Of a stretch of DNA of 9,531 bases, positions 1-8,421 are shown piece by piece. Each line of letters starts with the position of its first letter. Within the stretch, counting starts at the first letter, position 1. Below the pieces are notes generated by a model. It was not told where the DNA came from. It did not search any database and saw only the letters and a program-made list of their open reading frames with translations. The stretch lies in assembly GCA_003165455.1 (NCBI GenBank), contig PLUJ01000155.1:2044-11574 (forward strand). Reading direction: 5' to 3'. A program made the position numbers and the translations under genes. The stretch comes from Acidobacteriaceae bacterium (GTDB lineage Bacteria > Acidobacteriota > Terriglobia > Terriglobales > Acidobacteriaceae).

Positions 1-6
1 AGGCAG

Positions 7-18
7 GAGGAATCTGCT
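7..18 (-). repeat. fragment of a dispersed palindromic repeat
   Basis: These 12 bases are the exact reverse complement of positions 4799-4810, where the same motif opens an imperfect hairpin repeat between recX and alaS. The copy here runs into the window edge and what follows (19-42) is diverged, so only one end of the repeat can be matched. A 12-bp match between two intergenic sites is suggestive but could be chance. Confidence 0.3.
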
Positions 19-180
19 GTCCCCTAGGAGCGAGCGATCTCCCCCCGCCAGCAGCCCGCCACTTCCTCGGAACCGGTTCTGCCCAAGCCGCTTGACCGCA
101 TCCAGCCCGCATCTTCCATCCCGAAAAACAAGGCTCGCCGCTCCGGATGAATGTGCTCCGGGCCCGCACGACGGTTCGGC

Positions 181-186
181 TATAAT
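181..186 (+). promoter_or_regulatory. candidate -10 element upstream of ilvE
   Basis: A perfect TATAAT lies about 96 bp upstream of the ilvE start. No good -35 hexamer is visible 16-18 bp upstream, where the sequence is GC-rich, so the assignment rests on the -10 alone. The rest of 1-281 holds no gene I would defend. One plus-strand frame is open from base 2 through to 340, but it overlaps the ilvE start and has no recognisable protein content. I see no T-box or leader-peptide attenuator for branched-chain amino acids. Confidence 0.35.
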
Positions 187-269
187 GTCCTGTAACGCAG
201 GTTGGCTTTCACGACTCGCTTACCGCGACGCCCCCGGAAGGATTCAGCCCTCGTTACTAACCTTCGCTG

Positions 270-275
270 AAGGAG
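270..275 (+). promoter_or_regulatory. ilvE ribosome binding site
   Basis: AAGGAG sits six bases before the ATG at 282. This fixes the ilvE start and argues against any longer reading through the upstream open frame. Confidence 0.8.
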
Positions 276-281
276 TTTCGT

Positions 282-1226
282 ATGGCTATCCAGAAGTCGG
301 AAAGTATTTGGCACAATGGCAAGCTCATTCCCTGGGATGAAGCCACCGTTCATGTGATGTCCCACGTGATTCACTACGGCTCCTCGGTGTTCGAGGGGAT
401 CCGTTGCTACGCGCCGCCTTCCGGCCCCGCCATCTTCCGCGCCGACGAACACATTCAGCGATTGCTCGATTCCGCCAAGGTTTATCGCATTGACGTCGAT
501 TACACTCGCGACGAAATAGTCAAGGCCATGCTGGAAACGGTTGGCCGCAACGGTTGTTGGCCGTGCTACGTGCGTCCGGTGATTCTGCGGGGCTACGGAG
601 AGGCGGGCGTGAACCCGTTCAATTCGCCCACCGAGGTCTACATCATCAATTATCCGTGGGGAAAATATCTGGGCGGCGAAAACGAAGGCTGTGAAGCCTG
701 CGTTTCCTCGTGGACGCGCCTGGCCCCGAACACTTTGCCCGCGATGGCCAAGGCTGGCGCGAATTACATGAACTCGCAGCTTATCAAGATGGAAGCCATT
801 GTCAACGGCTACGCCGAAGGCATTGCGCTCGATGTCAATGGATTCGTCAGCGAAGGCTCGGGCGAGAATGTGTTCCTGGTGCATCGCGGCAAACTCATCA
901 CTGCGCCGCTGGGCAACTCGGTACTGCCCGGCATTACGCGGGATTCGGTTCTGCAGATCGCACGGGATCTCGCTGTTCCCATCGCCGAGCAGATGATTCC
1001 CCGCGAAATGCTCTACATCGCCGACGAAGCTTTTTTCACCGGCACTGCCGCCGAGATCACTTCGATTCGCTCGGTCGACAAAATTAAAGTCGGCAAGGGC
1101 GGCATCGGCCCCATCACCAGGGCCATACAAAAAGAGTTCTACGCAATCGTGCGCGGTGAAAAAGACGACCGCCACGGCTGGCTCACCCCAGTACCGGTGC
1201 GCAGCAAGCAACCTGTCGCCGTATAA
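282..1226 (+). CDS. ilvE: branched-chain amino acid aminotransferase
   Basis: This 314-residue protein is a class IV (D-amino-acid-transaminase fold) PLP enzyme. The family transfers the amino group between glutamate/2-oxoglutarate and the oxo acids of leucine, isoleucine and valine, the last step of their synthesis, in the cytoplasm. Alignment from memory with E. coli IlvE (309 residues) is nearly colinear. It shows the N-terminal IW-NG-W-A-VHVMSH--HYG-SVFEGIRCY block (about 9-43), the expected Schiff-base lysine in the AKAGANY motif (K157), the family signature DVNGFVSEGSGEN (from about residue 184), PGITR, and GTAAEIT-IRSVD near 258. The start is set by a strong ribosome binding site six bases upstream. 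The dinB-like gene follows 28 nt after the stop with its own strong ribosome binding site and could be co-transcribed. No truncation or missing key residue is seen. Confidence 0.96.
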   Translation: MAIQKSESIWHNGKLIPWDEATVHVMSHVIHYGSSVFEGIRCYAPPSGPAIFRADEHIQRLLDSAKVYRIDVDYTRDEIVKAMLETVGRNGCWPCYVRPVILRGYGEAGVNPFNSPTEVYIINYPWGKYLGGENEGCEACVSSWTRLAPNTLPAMAKAGANYMNSQLIKMEAIVNGYAEGIALDVNGFVSEGSGENVFLVHRGKLITAPLGNSVLPGITRDSVLQIARDLAVPIAEQMIPREMLYIADEAFFTGTAAEITSIRSVDKIKVGKGGIGPITRAIQKEFYAIVRGEKDDRHGWLTPVPVRSKQPVAV

Positions 1227-1242
1227 TCCGCTTTTACATCCG

Positions 1243-1250
1243 AAGGAGGT
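1243..1250 (+). promoter_or_regulatory. ribosome binding site setting the DinB-family start
   Basis: AAGGAGGT, essentially the full anti-Shine-Dalgarno complement, ends four bases before the ATG at 1255. It decides against the longer in-frame GTG start at 1156, which would overlap the end of ilvE by about 70 bases. A TATAAT-like hexamer at 1222-1227 overlaps the ilvE stop, but no -35 partner is visible. Confidence 0.8.
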
Positions 1251-1254
1251 TCCT

Positions 1255-1800
1255 ATGTCCGCTCAACAAGCTCCAGCTCCCACCCCGGAGTTCGCCCTTG
1301 GCTACCGCGCGATGATGCTCGATGGTCTTGGCCGCGAACTGGAAATCACCAAGAGAGTGATCGCCGCAATTCCAGACAGCAAATCGGGCTATCGTCCCGA
1401 TCCCAACGCGCGCACCGCCTGGGAGCTGGCCTGGCATCTGGCGAACACCGATATTCAGTTCATGAACGGCATCGCCGACCTGAACTTCACCATGCAATCG
1501 CCATCCACCAAACCCGCGACTGCGGCTGAGTTGGTCGGCTGGTACGACTCCAATTTCAAAAGCGCCGCAGCTCGAATTGCCGATCTCACCGCGGCTCAAT
1601 TGCTAACGCCAATCGATTTCATGGGCGTATTCAATTTTCCTGCGGTGTTCTATCTCGGCTTTGTAAACAATCATTGCATTCACCATCGGGGCGAATTGGC
1701 TACGTATCTGCGCCCGATGGGATCGAAAGTGCCGGCCATTTACGGCGGCAGCTTCGATGAGCCCATGCGAATGCCGGAACCCGCAACCAGCGCAGCTTAG
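1255..1800 (+). CDS. DinB-family (DinB/YfiT-like) metalloprotein
   Basis: This 181-residue protein has the layout of the DinB/YfiT four-helix bundle superfamily, whose members bind a divalent metal through three histidines. Several members are thiol-dependent transferases (bacillithiol or mycothiol linked); many have no known substrate. The candidate metal ligands are visible: H61 in the ELAWHLANTD motif, then H140 and H144 in the NNHCIHHRGEL motif, with the H-x3-H spacing and following RGEL-YLR typical of the family. There is no signal peptide or membrane segment, so it is probably cytoplasmic. It follows ilvE by 28 nt, and a strong terminator comes right after it, so the two may form one transcript. 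The substrate cannot be inferred. The name recalls the damage-inducible DinB of Bacillus, not the unrelated DNA polymerase IV. Confidence 0.85.
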   Translation: MSAQQAPAPTPEFALGYRAMMLDGLGRELEITKRVIAAIPDSKSGYRPDPNARTAWELAWHLANTDIQFMNGIADLNFTMQSPSTKPATAAELVGWYDSNFKSAAARIADLTAAQLLTPIDFMGVFNFPAVFYLGFVNNHCIHHRGELATYLRPMGSKVPAIYGGSFDEPMRMPEPATSAA

Positions 1801-1821
1801 GCTTTTGCGAAATAGCACAAA

Positions 1822-1846
1822 GCCGCCCACATTGGGCGGCGTTTTT
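1822..1846 (+). terminator. rho-independent terminator after the ilvE-dinB unit
   Basis: A perfect 8-bp GC-rich stem, GCCGCCCA (1822-1829) with TGGGCGGC (1833-1840), encloses a CAT loop and is followed by G and five T. It starts 22 bases after the DinB-family stop. Three A residues precede the stem (1819-1821), so it could weakly terminate the convergent doxX transcript too, but the U-tract is good only on the plus strand. Confidence 0.9.
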
Positions 1847-1881
1847 CTTGCTCAGAAATGCAACGGTTTTCTAGAACGGCG

Positions 1882-2328
1882 TTACTTCCGGCGTGAATCG
1901 AGACTCCATGGCCCAGCGCCAAACTGAGTAATAATCAGCGCCCCACCGAGCATGGAAACGTTCTTCATGAAATTAATCATCTGCATCTGCGCCATCATCG
2001 GATCGGAGACGCCCCAGAACCTATGCATCATGGGCGTGACTGCCACCAGAAATAGCACGATGAGCCAGGCGCCGATTTTGGTGCGGAAGCCCAGCAAGAT
2101 GCAGAGCCCGCCGAGAAGCGCCAGCAGCCCTGAAATCGGCACGGCAATTGAAGCCAGCGGAACGCCCTGGGCAGCCGCATAAGCGATCGTCGAACTCATG
2201 AAGTGCCGCGTGCCAGACAAGATGAAAATCAGCGCAAACAGGAAGCGGCCCAACAGTACGATGGCCCCCGACGCGGCTGTGGGCGAATTGTACTGCGGTC
2301 TGATTGAGGAAGTTGAACTAGCGACCAT
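1882..2328 (-). CDS. DoxX-family integral membrane protein
   Basis: This 148-residue protein has four predicted membrane helices, at about residues 22-39, 61-81, 85-101 and 124-137. It matches the DoxX family, small inner-membrane proteins of the MhqP/CatD type. Family marks include the G-x-F-x3-GTRHF turn after helix 1, the LGGL-ILLGFRTKIGA block between helices 2 and 3, the motif MINFMKN--MLGGALII before helix 4, and the tail GPWSLD. Related proteins in Bacillus are induced by quinones and catechols; their biochemical activity is not firmly established. The start is supported by AAGGAG (plus-strand 2338-2343) nine bases upstream. The gene is divergent from a HxlR regulator gene, which is probably its controller, and convergent with the DinB-family gene. 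Family assignment is firm; the physiological role is inferred. Confidence 0.88.
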   Translation of the reverse strand: MVASSTSSIRPQYNSPTAASGAIVLLGRFLFALIFILSGTRHFMSSTIAYAAAQGVPLASIAVPISGLLALLGGLCILLGFRTKIGAWLIVLFLVAVTPMMHRFWGVSDPMMAQMQMINFMKNVSMLGGALIITQFGAGPWSLDSRRK

Positions 2329-2359
2329 TTCGGTTTTCTCCTTGGCGTTGAGTTAACTG

Positions 2360-2381
2360 ATAACCGGAACTCTGCGGTTAT
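2360..2381. promoter_or_regulatory. candidate HxlR operator between doxX and hxlR genes
   Basis: A perfect 7-bp inverted repeat, ATAACCG (2360-2366) and CGGTTAT (2375-2381), has an 8-bp spacer, giving about 15 bp between arm centres. It is the only strong dyad in the 152-bp region between the divergent genes and starts 32 bp upstream of the doxX start codon. A TTGACA hexamer (2384-2389), read as TTGTCA on the other strand, abuts it, so a bound dimer would cover a likely promoter. The -10 elements are not convincing on either strand. Assignment to the adjacent HxlR protein is inference. Confidence 0.45.
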
Positions 2382-2480
2382 TTTTGACAAGTATTAGATA
2401 GTAGATCGCGCGGATTGGTTACAATAAATAACTGTAGAACTTTACGCAAGCAGGCACTTAATAGTAACTTGGTGAATCGC

Positions 2481-2888
2481 ATGTCTCCGAAACGAATCAT
2501 CCGCGCTCCATCCCCGTGCGCCATCGGTGGCCTTTTGGAGTTGCTCGCGCGCCCGTGGACCCTTCACATTCTCTGGGCGCTCAGCAACAACGGACCGATG
2601 CGATTCGGAGTGCTGCGGCGGCAGGTCGAGGGAATTTCTTCGCGCGTACTCACCGAGAGGCTTCGCACCCTGGAAGAGGCGCGGTTTGTCTATCGCCACT
2701 ACGAACCTACCATTCCTCCCGCGGTCACTTACGGCATCACCGACCGTATGCAGGATATCCAGAAAGTTCTTCATCAACTCGAGGAGCTGTCGCGAAAATG
2801 GCAAGGTGACAATAAAGAAGCGCCTTCGGACCGCGCAACCAGCGGTACATCCCGTGGCGTTTCAAAGCTGGTGGCCAACGCACACTGA
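2481..2888 (+). CDS. HxlR-family winged-helix transcriptional regulator
   Basis: The protein is 135 residues from the ATG at 2481. It has the compact MarR-like winged helix of the HxlR family: an entry helix with RPWTLHILWAL (24-34), GPMRFGVLRRQ (38-48), a recognition helix ISSRVLTERLRTLEEA (52-67), and a wing ending in YGIT (84-87). A cysteine at position 13, just before the first core helix, corresponds to the conserved N-terminal cysteine that senses quinones and other electrophiles in YodB/QsrR-type members. Residues after about 110 are low-complexity and probably a disordered tail. An in-frame TTG at 2415 would add 22 residues the family does not need, and a GTG at 2472 is also possible; no start has a good ribosome binding site. 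It is divergent from the doxX gene, so a role as its repressor is likely but inferred. Confidence 0.87.
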   Translation: MSPKRIIRAPSPCAIGGLLELLARPWTLHILWALSNNGPMRFGVLRRQVEGISSRVLTERLRTLEEARFVYRHYEPTIPPAVTYGITDRMQDIQKVLHQLEELSRKWQGDNKEAPSDRATSGTSRGVSKLVANAH

Positions 2889-3005
2889 AGTCGCTGCCCT
2901 GCCGCAGGCCGCGCGGCATTACCTAGGTCATCTTGGGATGGGTGACGATTCGGTCCATCATAGGAAGAGCTTGCGAGGCACAGCGCCTCCGAGGGAAATC
3001 CTTCG

Positions 3006-4130
3006 ATGAATATTGATGATCTGCTGCGGATTGCAACCGAACGCAAGGCTTCCGACTTACATTTAAAGGTGGGGAATTACCCTCATCTGCGCATCGATGG
3101 CGAGCTTGTGCCGCTGACCGAGCAACCGCGCGTGAGCGCCGAGGACATGCTGACCATGGCGTTCAGCATGATGTCGGCCCGCCAAAAACAAAAGTTCAAA
3201 GAGACCACGGAAATCGACATGGCGTATGGCGTCGCCGGCCTGGGACGGTTCCGTGTGAACATTTTCCAGCAGCGCGGCAACGTGGGGCTGGTGCTGCGAG
3301 TGATTCCAACTAAGATCCGCGCGCTCGACGAGTTATTCCTGCCGAAGGTCGTGGAGCAGATTTGCGAAATGCCGCGCGGACTGGTGCTGGTAACGGGCGT
3401 GACCGGTTCGGGTAAGTCAACTACGCTCGCCGCGATGGTGGATCGCGTCAACTCCAGCCGCGCCGAGCACATTATTACGATTGAAGATCCCATCGAATTT
3501 CTGCATCGTGACAAAAAGGGCTATGTAAACCAGCGCGAGATCGGCGTGGATACGCCGACATTTAGCGCGGCTTTGCGCGCTTCCCTTCGACAGGATCCGG
3601 ACGTGATTCTGGTCGGCGAAATGCGCGATCTGGAAACCATTTCAACCGCGCTGCACGCGGCGGAAACCGGCCACATGGTTTTCTCGACGCTCCACACTCT
3701 GGATGCGGTGGAAACCGTAAATCGTATTATTTCGATTTTTCCTCCGCCCGAACAAAAGCAAATTCGTTTACAGTTGGCGGCTGTTCTGCGCGCCATTGTA
3801 AGCCAGCGACTGGTGCGCCGATGCGACACCGACGGACGCGTTCCGGCGGTTGAGGTGATGATCAACACTGCATTCATCCGCGAATGCGTGCTGGTGCCGG
3901 AAAAGACACGCTCTATTCGCGATGCGATTGCGGCTGGTACGTCACAATACGGAATGCAAACCTTCGATCAATCTTTATGGGACCTGTTCCAGGCCGGCTT
4001 GGTGAACTACGATACCGCTCTCGAAAATGCTTCGAACGCGGATGACTTCAAGCTCCGCATGCAGGGTATCGCGTCGACAGCGGACATCTCGCGGCAGTCG
4101 ATGCAGTCCGCTGGTTTTGGCGGAAGATAG
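3006..4130 (+). CDS. pilT: type IV pilus twitching motility ATPase PilT
   Basis: This 374-residue secretion-type ATPase powers retraction of type IV pili from the cytoplasmic face of the inner membrane, as a hexamer in the known members. The N-terminal PAS-like domain (about 1-100) opens with the typical ASDLHL motif. Walker A is GVTGSGKST at 131-139 with K137. The Asp box contains TIEDPIEF. Walker B is DPDVILVGEMRD at 197-208 with E205, and the His box contains the GHMVFSTLHTLDA motif. The segment IRDAIAAG in the C-terminal third corresponds to the AIRNLIRE retraction motif that separates PilT from assembly ATPases such as PilB. Length is normal (E. coli-type and Pseudomonas PilT are about 340-350). 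A GAGGG at 2991-2995 is a plausible ribosome binding site. The gene stands alone here; no other pilus gene is in the window. In 2889-3005 I see short GC-rich dyads but no convincing promoter. Confidence 0.95.
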   Translation: MNIDDLLRIATERKASDLHLKVGNYPHLRIDGELVPLTEQPRVSAEDMLTMAFSMMSARQKQKFKETTEIDMAYGVAGLGRFRVNIFQQRGNVGLVLRVIPTKIRALDELFLPKVVEQICEMPRGLVLVTGVTGSGKSTTLAAMVDRVNSSRAEHIITIEDPIEFLHRDKKGYVNQREIGVDTPTFSAALRASLRQDPDVILVGEMRDLETISTALHAAETGHMVFSTLHTLDAVETVNRIISIFPPPEQKQIRLQLAAVLRAIVSQRLVRRCDTDGRVPAVEVMINTAFIRECVLVPEKTRSIRDAIAAGTSQYGMQTFDQSLWDLFQAGLVNYDTALENASNADDFKLRMQGIASTADISRQSMQSAGFGGR

Positions 4131-4161
4131 AAATACCTTGGAATTCCGCCCTCGGGTTGTT

Positions 4162-4177
4162 CTGGAGGTTTCTCCAG
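4162..4177 (+). terminator. weak hairpin after pilT
   Basis: CTGGAG and CTCCAG form a perfect 6-bp stem around a GTTT loop, 31 bases after the pilT stop. It is followed by GGGCTTAATT rather than a T-run, so it is at best a poor intrinsic terminator. It could instead be an RNA 3'-end stabiliser or chance. Confidence 0.25.
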
Positions 4178-4216
4178 GGGCTTAATTCCGAAAGCCGCAG
4201 CCCGGAGCCCTCTTTT

Positions 4217-4232
4217 GCGCTATCGTTAGCGC
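4217..4232 (+). promoter_or_regulatory. hairpin abutting the recX start codon
   Basis: GCGCTA (4217-4222) and TAGCGC (4227-4232) form a perfect 6-bp stem with a TCGT loop, and the last stem base is directly followed by the ATG at 4233. The hairpin occupies the whole Shine-Dalgarno window, and no SD-like sequence is present. If transcribed it would sit at the ribosome entry site and could limit RecX translation. If transcription started right at the ATG, it would instead be a DNA-level dyad. Confidence 0.4.
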
Positions 4233-4772
4233 ATGCCATTCTCGCGACCCAAAAAGCGGTCGTATTCCGAAGATGAATTGTATGAATATGCCGTGGCGTC
4301 GCTGGCCCGCCGCATGCGCACGGTCGCCGAGTTGAAGCGTATGTTCCGCGCGCGTGTGGAAGACGCCGACTCGGAGTATGGGCGCACGCTGATCGAACTG
4401 GTCATCCGGCGGCTTAAGGATCGCGGATATTTGAACGATTCGCAATATGCCGCCTACTTCTCTTCCCTGCGGCGGGATAATCAAAAGTTCGGGCGTATGC
4501 GGGTAGTAACGGAATTAAAAATCAAGGGCGTGCATGGCGAAGTGATTGAAAAGGCCGTGGACGCGGCTTTCGACGGCGTCAGCGAAGAGAAGCAAGCTCG
4601 AGAATACCTGCGCCGCAAGCGAATGACGAAGCCGAAGGATCAGAAGGCGACGGCACGCATCTTCCGTCAGTTGGCTCGCGCGGGATTCGGTACAAAAACA
4701 ATTTTCACCATCTTAAAGCGATGGGATATTGACGAAGAAACGTTGAGCGCGCTGGAGAGTGAAAGCGCGTGA
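4233..4772 (+). CDS. recX: regulatory protein RecX
   Basis: This 179-residue, highly charged, mostly helical protein matches the RecX family, which binds RecA filaments and dampens (sometimes modulates) recombinase and co-protease activity. Visible family features are the opening repeat LYEYAVASLARRMRT-AELKR (from about 16), the central GYLNDSQYAAYF (65-76) followed by R-RDNQKFGRMRV--ELKIKGV, and a third helical repeat, KATARIFRQLARAGFGTKTI-TIL. It is slightly longer than the usual 150-165 residues because of a basic N-terminal extension. The gene precedes alaS, as in the common recA-recX-alaS order, but pilT rather than recA lies upstream. The start lacks a ribosome binding site and is preceded directly by a hairpin, so the true start could be a few codons downstream. 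Confidence 0.88.
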   Translation: MPFSRPKKRSYSEDELYEYAVASLARRMRTVAELKRMFRARVEDADSEYGRTLIELVIRRLKDRGYLNDSQYAAYFSSLRRDNQKFGRMRVVTELKIKGVHGEVIEKAVDAAFDGVSEEKQAREYLRRKRMTKPKDQKATARIFRQLARAGFGTKTIFTILKRWDIDEETLSALESESA

Positions 4773-4798
4773 TGGCTGGGCTCAGCGTTTTCTATAGC

Positions 4799-4835
4799 AG
4801 CAGATTCCTCGCGCCAGAAACAAGGCGCTCGGAAT
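4799..4835 (+). repeat. imperfect palindromic repeat between recX and alaS
   Basis: ATTCC (4804-4808), two unpaired bases, GCGCC (4811-4815), an 8-nt loop, GGCGC (4824-4828), two unpaired bases and GGAAT (4831-4835) make a hairpin of two 5-bp stems separated by a 2x2 internal loop. The 12 bases at 4799-4810 recur inverted at 7-18. Just downstream, GGAATGACAAGGG (4831-4843) is echoed by GGGATGACAAC (4849-4859). The layout is that of a dispersed intergenic repeat; I recall similar motifs from Acidobacteriota genomes but cannot confirm that here. The rest of 4773-4925 holds a weak GCTG/CAGC hairpin followed by GTTTT after recX. Confidence 0.5.
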
Positions 4836-4902
4836 GACAAGGGTTTCCGGGATGACAACCAGTATGCAAGCCGCTTCCGCGTCGCTTCGTCGATAGTTCG
4901 TT

Positions 4903-4908
4903 TAGAAT
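4903..4908 (+). promoter_or_regulatory. candidate -10 element for alaS
   Basis: TAGAAT lies 17 bases before the alaS ATG. A start site about seven bases downstream would give a leader of only about ten bases. That would fit the lack of any Shine-Dalgarno sequence in front of the ATG. There is no clear -35 hexamer, so this is tentative. Confidence 0.3.
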
Positions 4909-4925
4909 TAACCTTCACTCGAATC

Positions 4926-7847
<2,922 letters not shown>

Positions 7848-7850
<3 letters not shown>

Positions 7851-7870
7851 GCACAAGGTATGAGCACAAG
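7848..7870. repeat. 13-bp-period tandem repeat at the alaS/next-gene junction
   Basis: TGAGCACAAG at 7848-7857, which begins with the alaS stop codon, is repeated at 7861-7870, where it contains most of the first codons of the next gene. The three-base spacer GTA supplies the A of the downstream ATG. A small tandem duplication may thus have created this start codon. Confidence 0.5.
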
Positions 7871-8246
7871 TGCAAGTTCTATGGAAAATCGGCTCCGCTT
7901 CATCAAGCACGACGGGCATGCCATTTACCTGATCGATGTTACGAACTGCACGGCGAAAGAGTTGCTCGTGCTGCTGGAGTTGATCCGCGCCGATATTGCG
8001 CGCCACGCGCACGGATCGGTGCTCACGCTGGTGGACGTTACGGGCGCGGAGATCGATAAGATTGTCGCGACACGAATCAAAGAGGTGCTGGTGCTAGACC
8101 GTCCCTATGTGAAGCGCTCTGCGTGGGTGGGTACCGATAGTTTGCCGCAAGTGTTTTATGAGCATTTCAAGACTTTCTCGCAGCGGGAGCTGCCCAGCTT
8201 CCAGACGCGGGAAGAGGCAATGGACTGGCTGGTAAAAGACGAGTAG
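7860..8246 (+). CDS. SpoIIAA/STAS-like small protein
   Basis: This 128-residue protein resembles the SpoIIAA-like (STAS-fold) superfamily of small alpha/beta proteins. Alternating hydrophobic strands and helices are visible: FIKHDGHAIYLIDVTNC (14-30), a helix TAKELLVLLELIRADIARH, strand SVLTLVDVTG (about 53-62), helix KIVATRIKEVLVL, strand SAWVGTDS, and a C-terminal helix rich in F and E ending in REEAMDWLV. That last pattern, a residue-rich REEA-WL helix, is common in SpoIIAA-like proteins of unknown role. The aspartate-threonine pair at DVTG may correspond to the strand/helix junction where anti-sigma antagonists carry their phosphorylated residue, but the match is weak. The gene begins 9 nt after alaS with no clear ribosome binding site; an ATG at 7881 (residue 8) is an alternative. 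No sigma factor or kinase partner is adjacent, so its job is unknown. Confidence 0.6.
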   Translation: MSTSASSMENRLRFIKHDGHAIYLIDVTNCTAKELLVLLELIRADIARHAHGSVLTLVDVTGAEIDKIVATRIKEVLVLDRPYVKRSAWVGTDSLPQVFYEHFKTFSQRELPSFQTREEAMDWLVKDE

Positions 8247-8409
8247 ACAAATCCAGGGTAAGTGGCTGTATAGTCAGTGGCGGTAGTTAGTACCGTAGTT
8301 CGTTGGGCCCCTCCAGGCAGTTATCTCCCGTAGATTCGAATCGGTTGGAAGCTTTTGTTGAATAGCTTTTTCTCAATGTCCCTTGGAGTAAGGTTTTCAT
8401 TCTCCACAC

Positions 8410-8415
8410 AGGAGG
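8410..8415 (+). promoter_or_regulatory. ribosome binding site of the lipase-family gene
   Basis: AGGAGG ends six bases before the ATG at 8422. The 175-bp gap before it (8247-8421) has no convincing sigma-70 promoter. It contains a perfect 10-bp palindrome GATTCGAATC (8333-8342) and a small inverted repeat CGGTA-gttag-TACCG (8281-8295); neither has an obvious role. Confidence 0.75.
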
Positions 8416-8421
8416 CGTCCG

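Noticed and set aside
2..340. Open plus-strand frame across the ilvE leader
   Set aside because: Proline/serine/arginine-rich composition without motif, overlaps the ilvE start and contains the likely promoter; treated as non-coding.
180..1211. Long open frame (343 codons) on the minus strand, antisense to ilvE
   Set aside because: It mirrors the codon structure of a clearly coding ilvE, shows no recognisable domain and has no ribosome binding site; a GC-rich shadow.
1222..1227. TATAAT overlapping the ilvE stop as a promoter for the DinB-family gene
   Set aside because: No -35 partner at proper spacing; may be chance, noted only in the ribosome binding site entry.
2527..3009. Alternative open frame overlapping the HxlR gene and the gap before pilT
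   Set aside because: Out of frame with a clear winged-helix protein, biased composition, no motif.
8330..8346. TTCGAAT resembling a tRNA T-loop
   Set aside because: The flanking five bases on each side do not pair, and no acceptor, D or anticodon stem can be folded around it; it is part of a simple GATTCGAATC palindrome.
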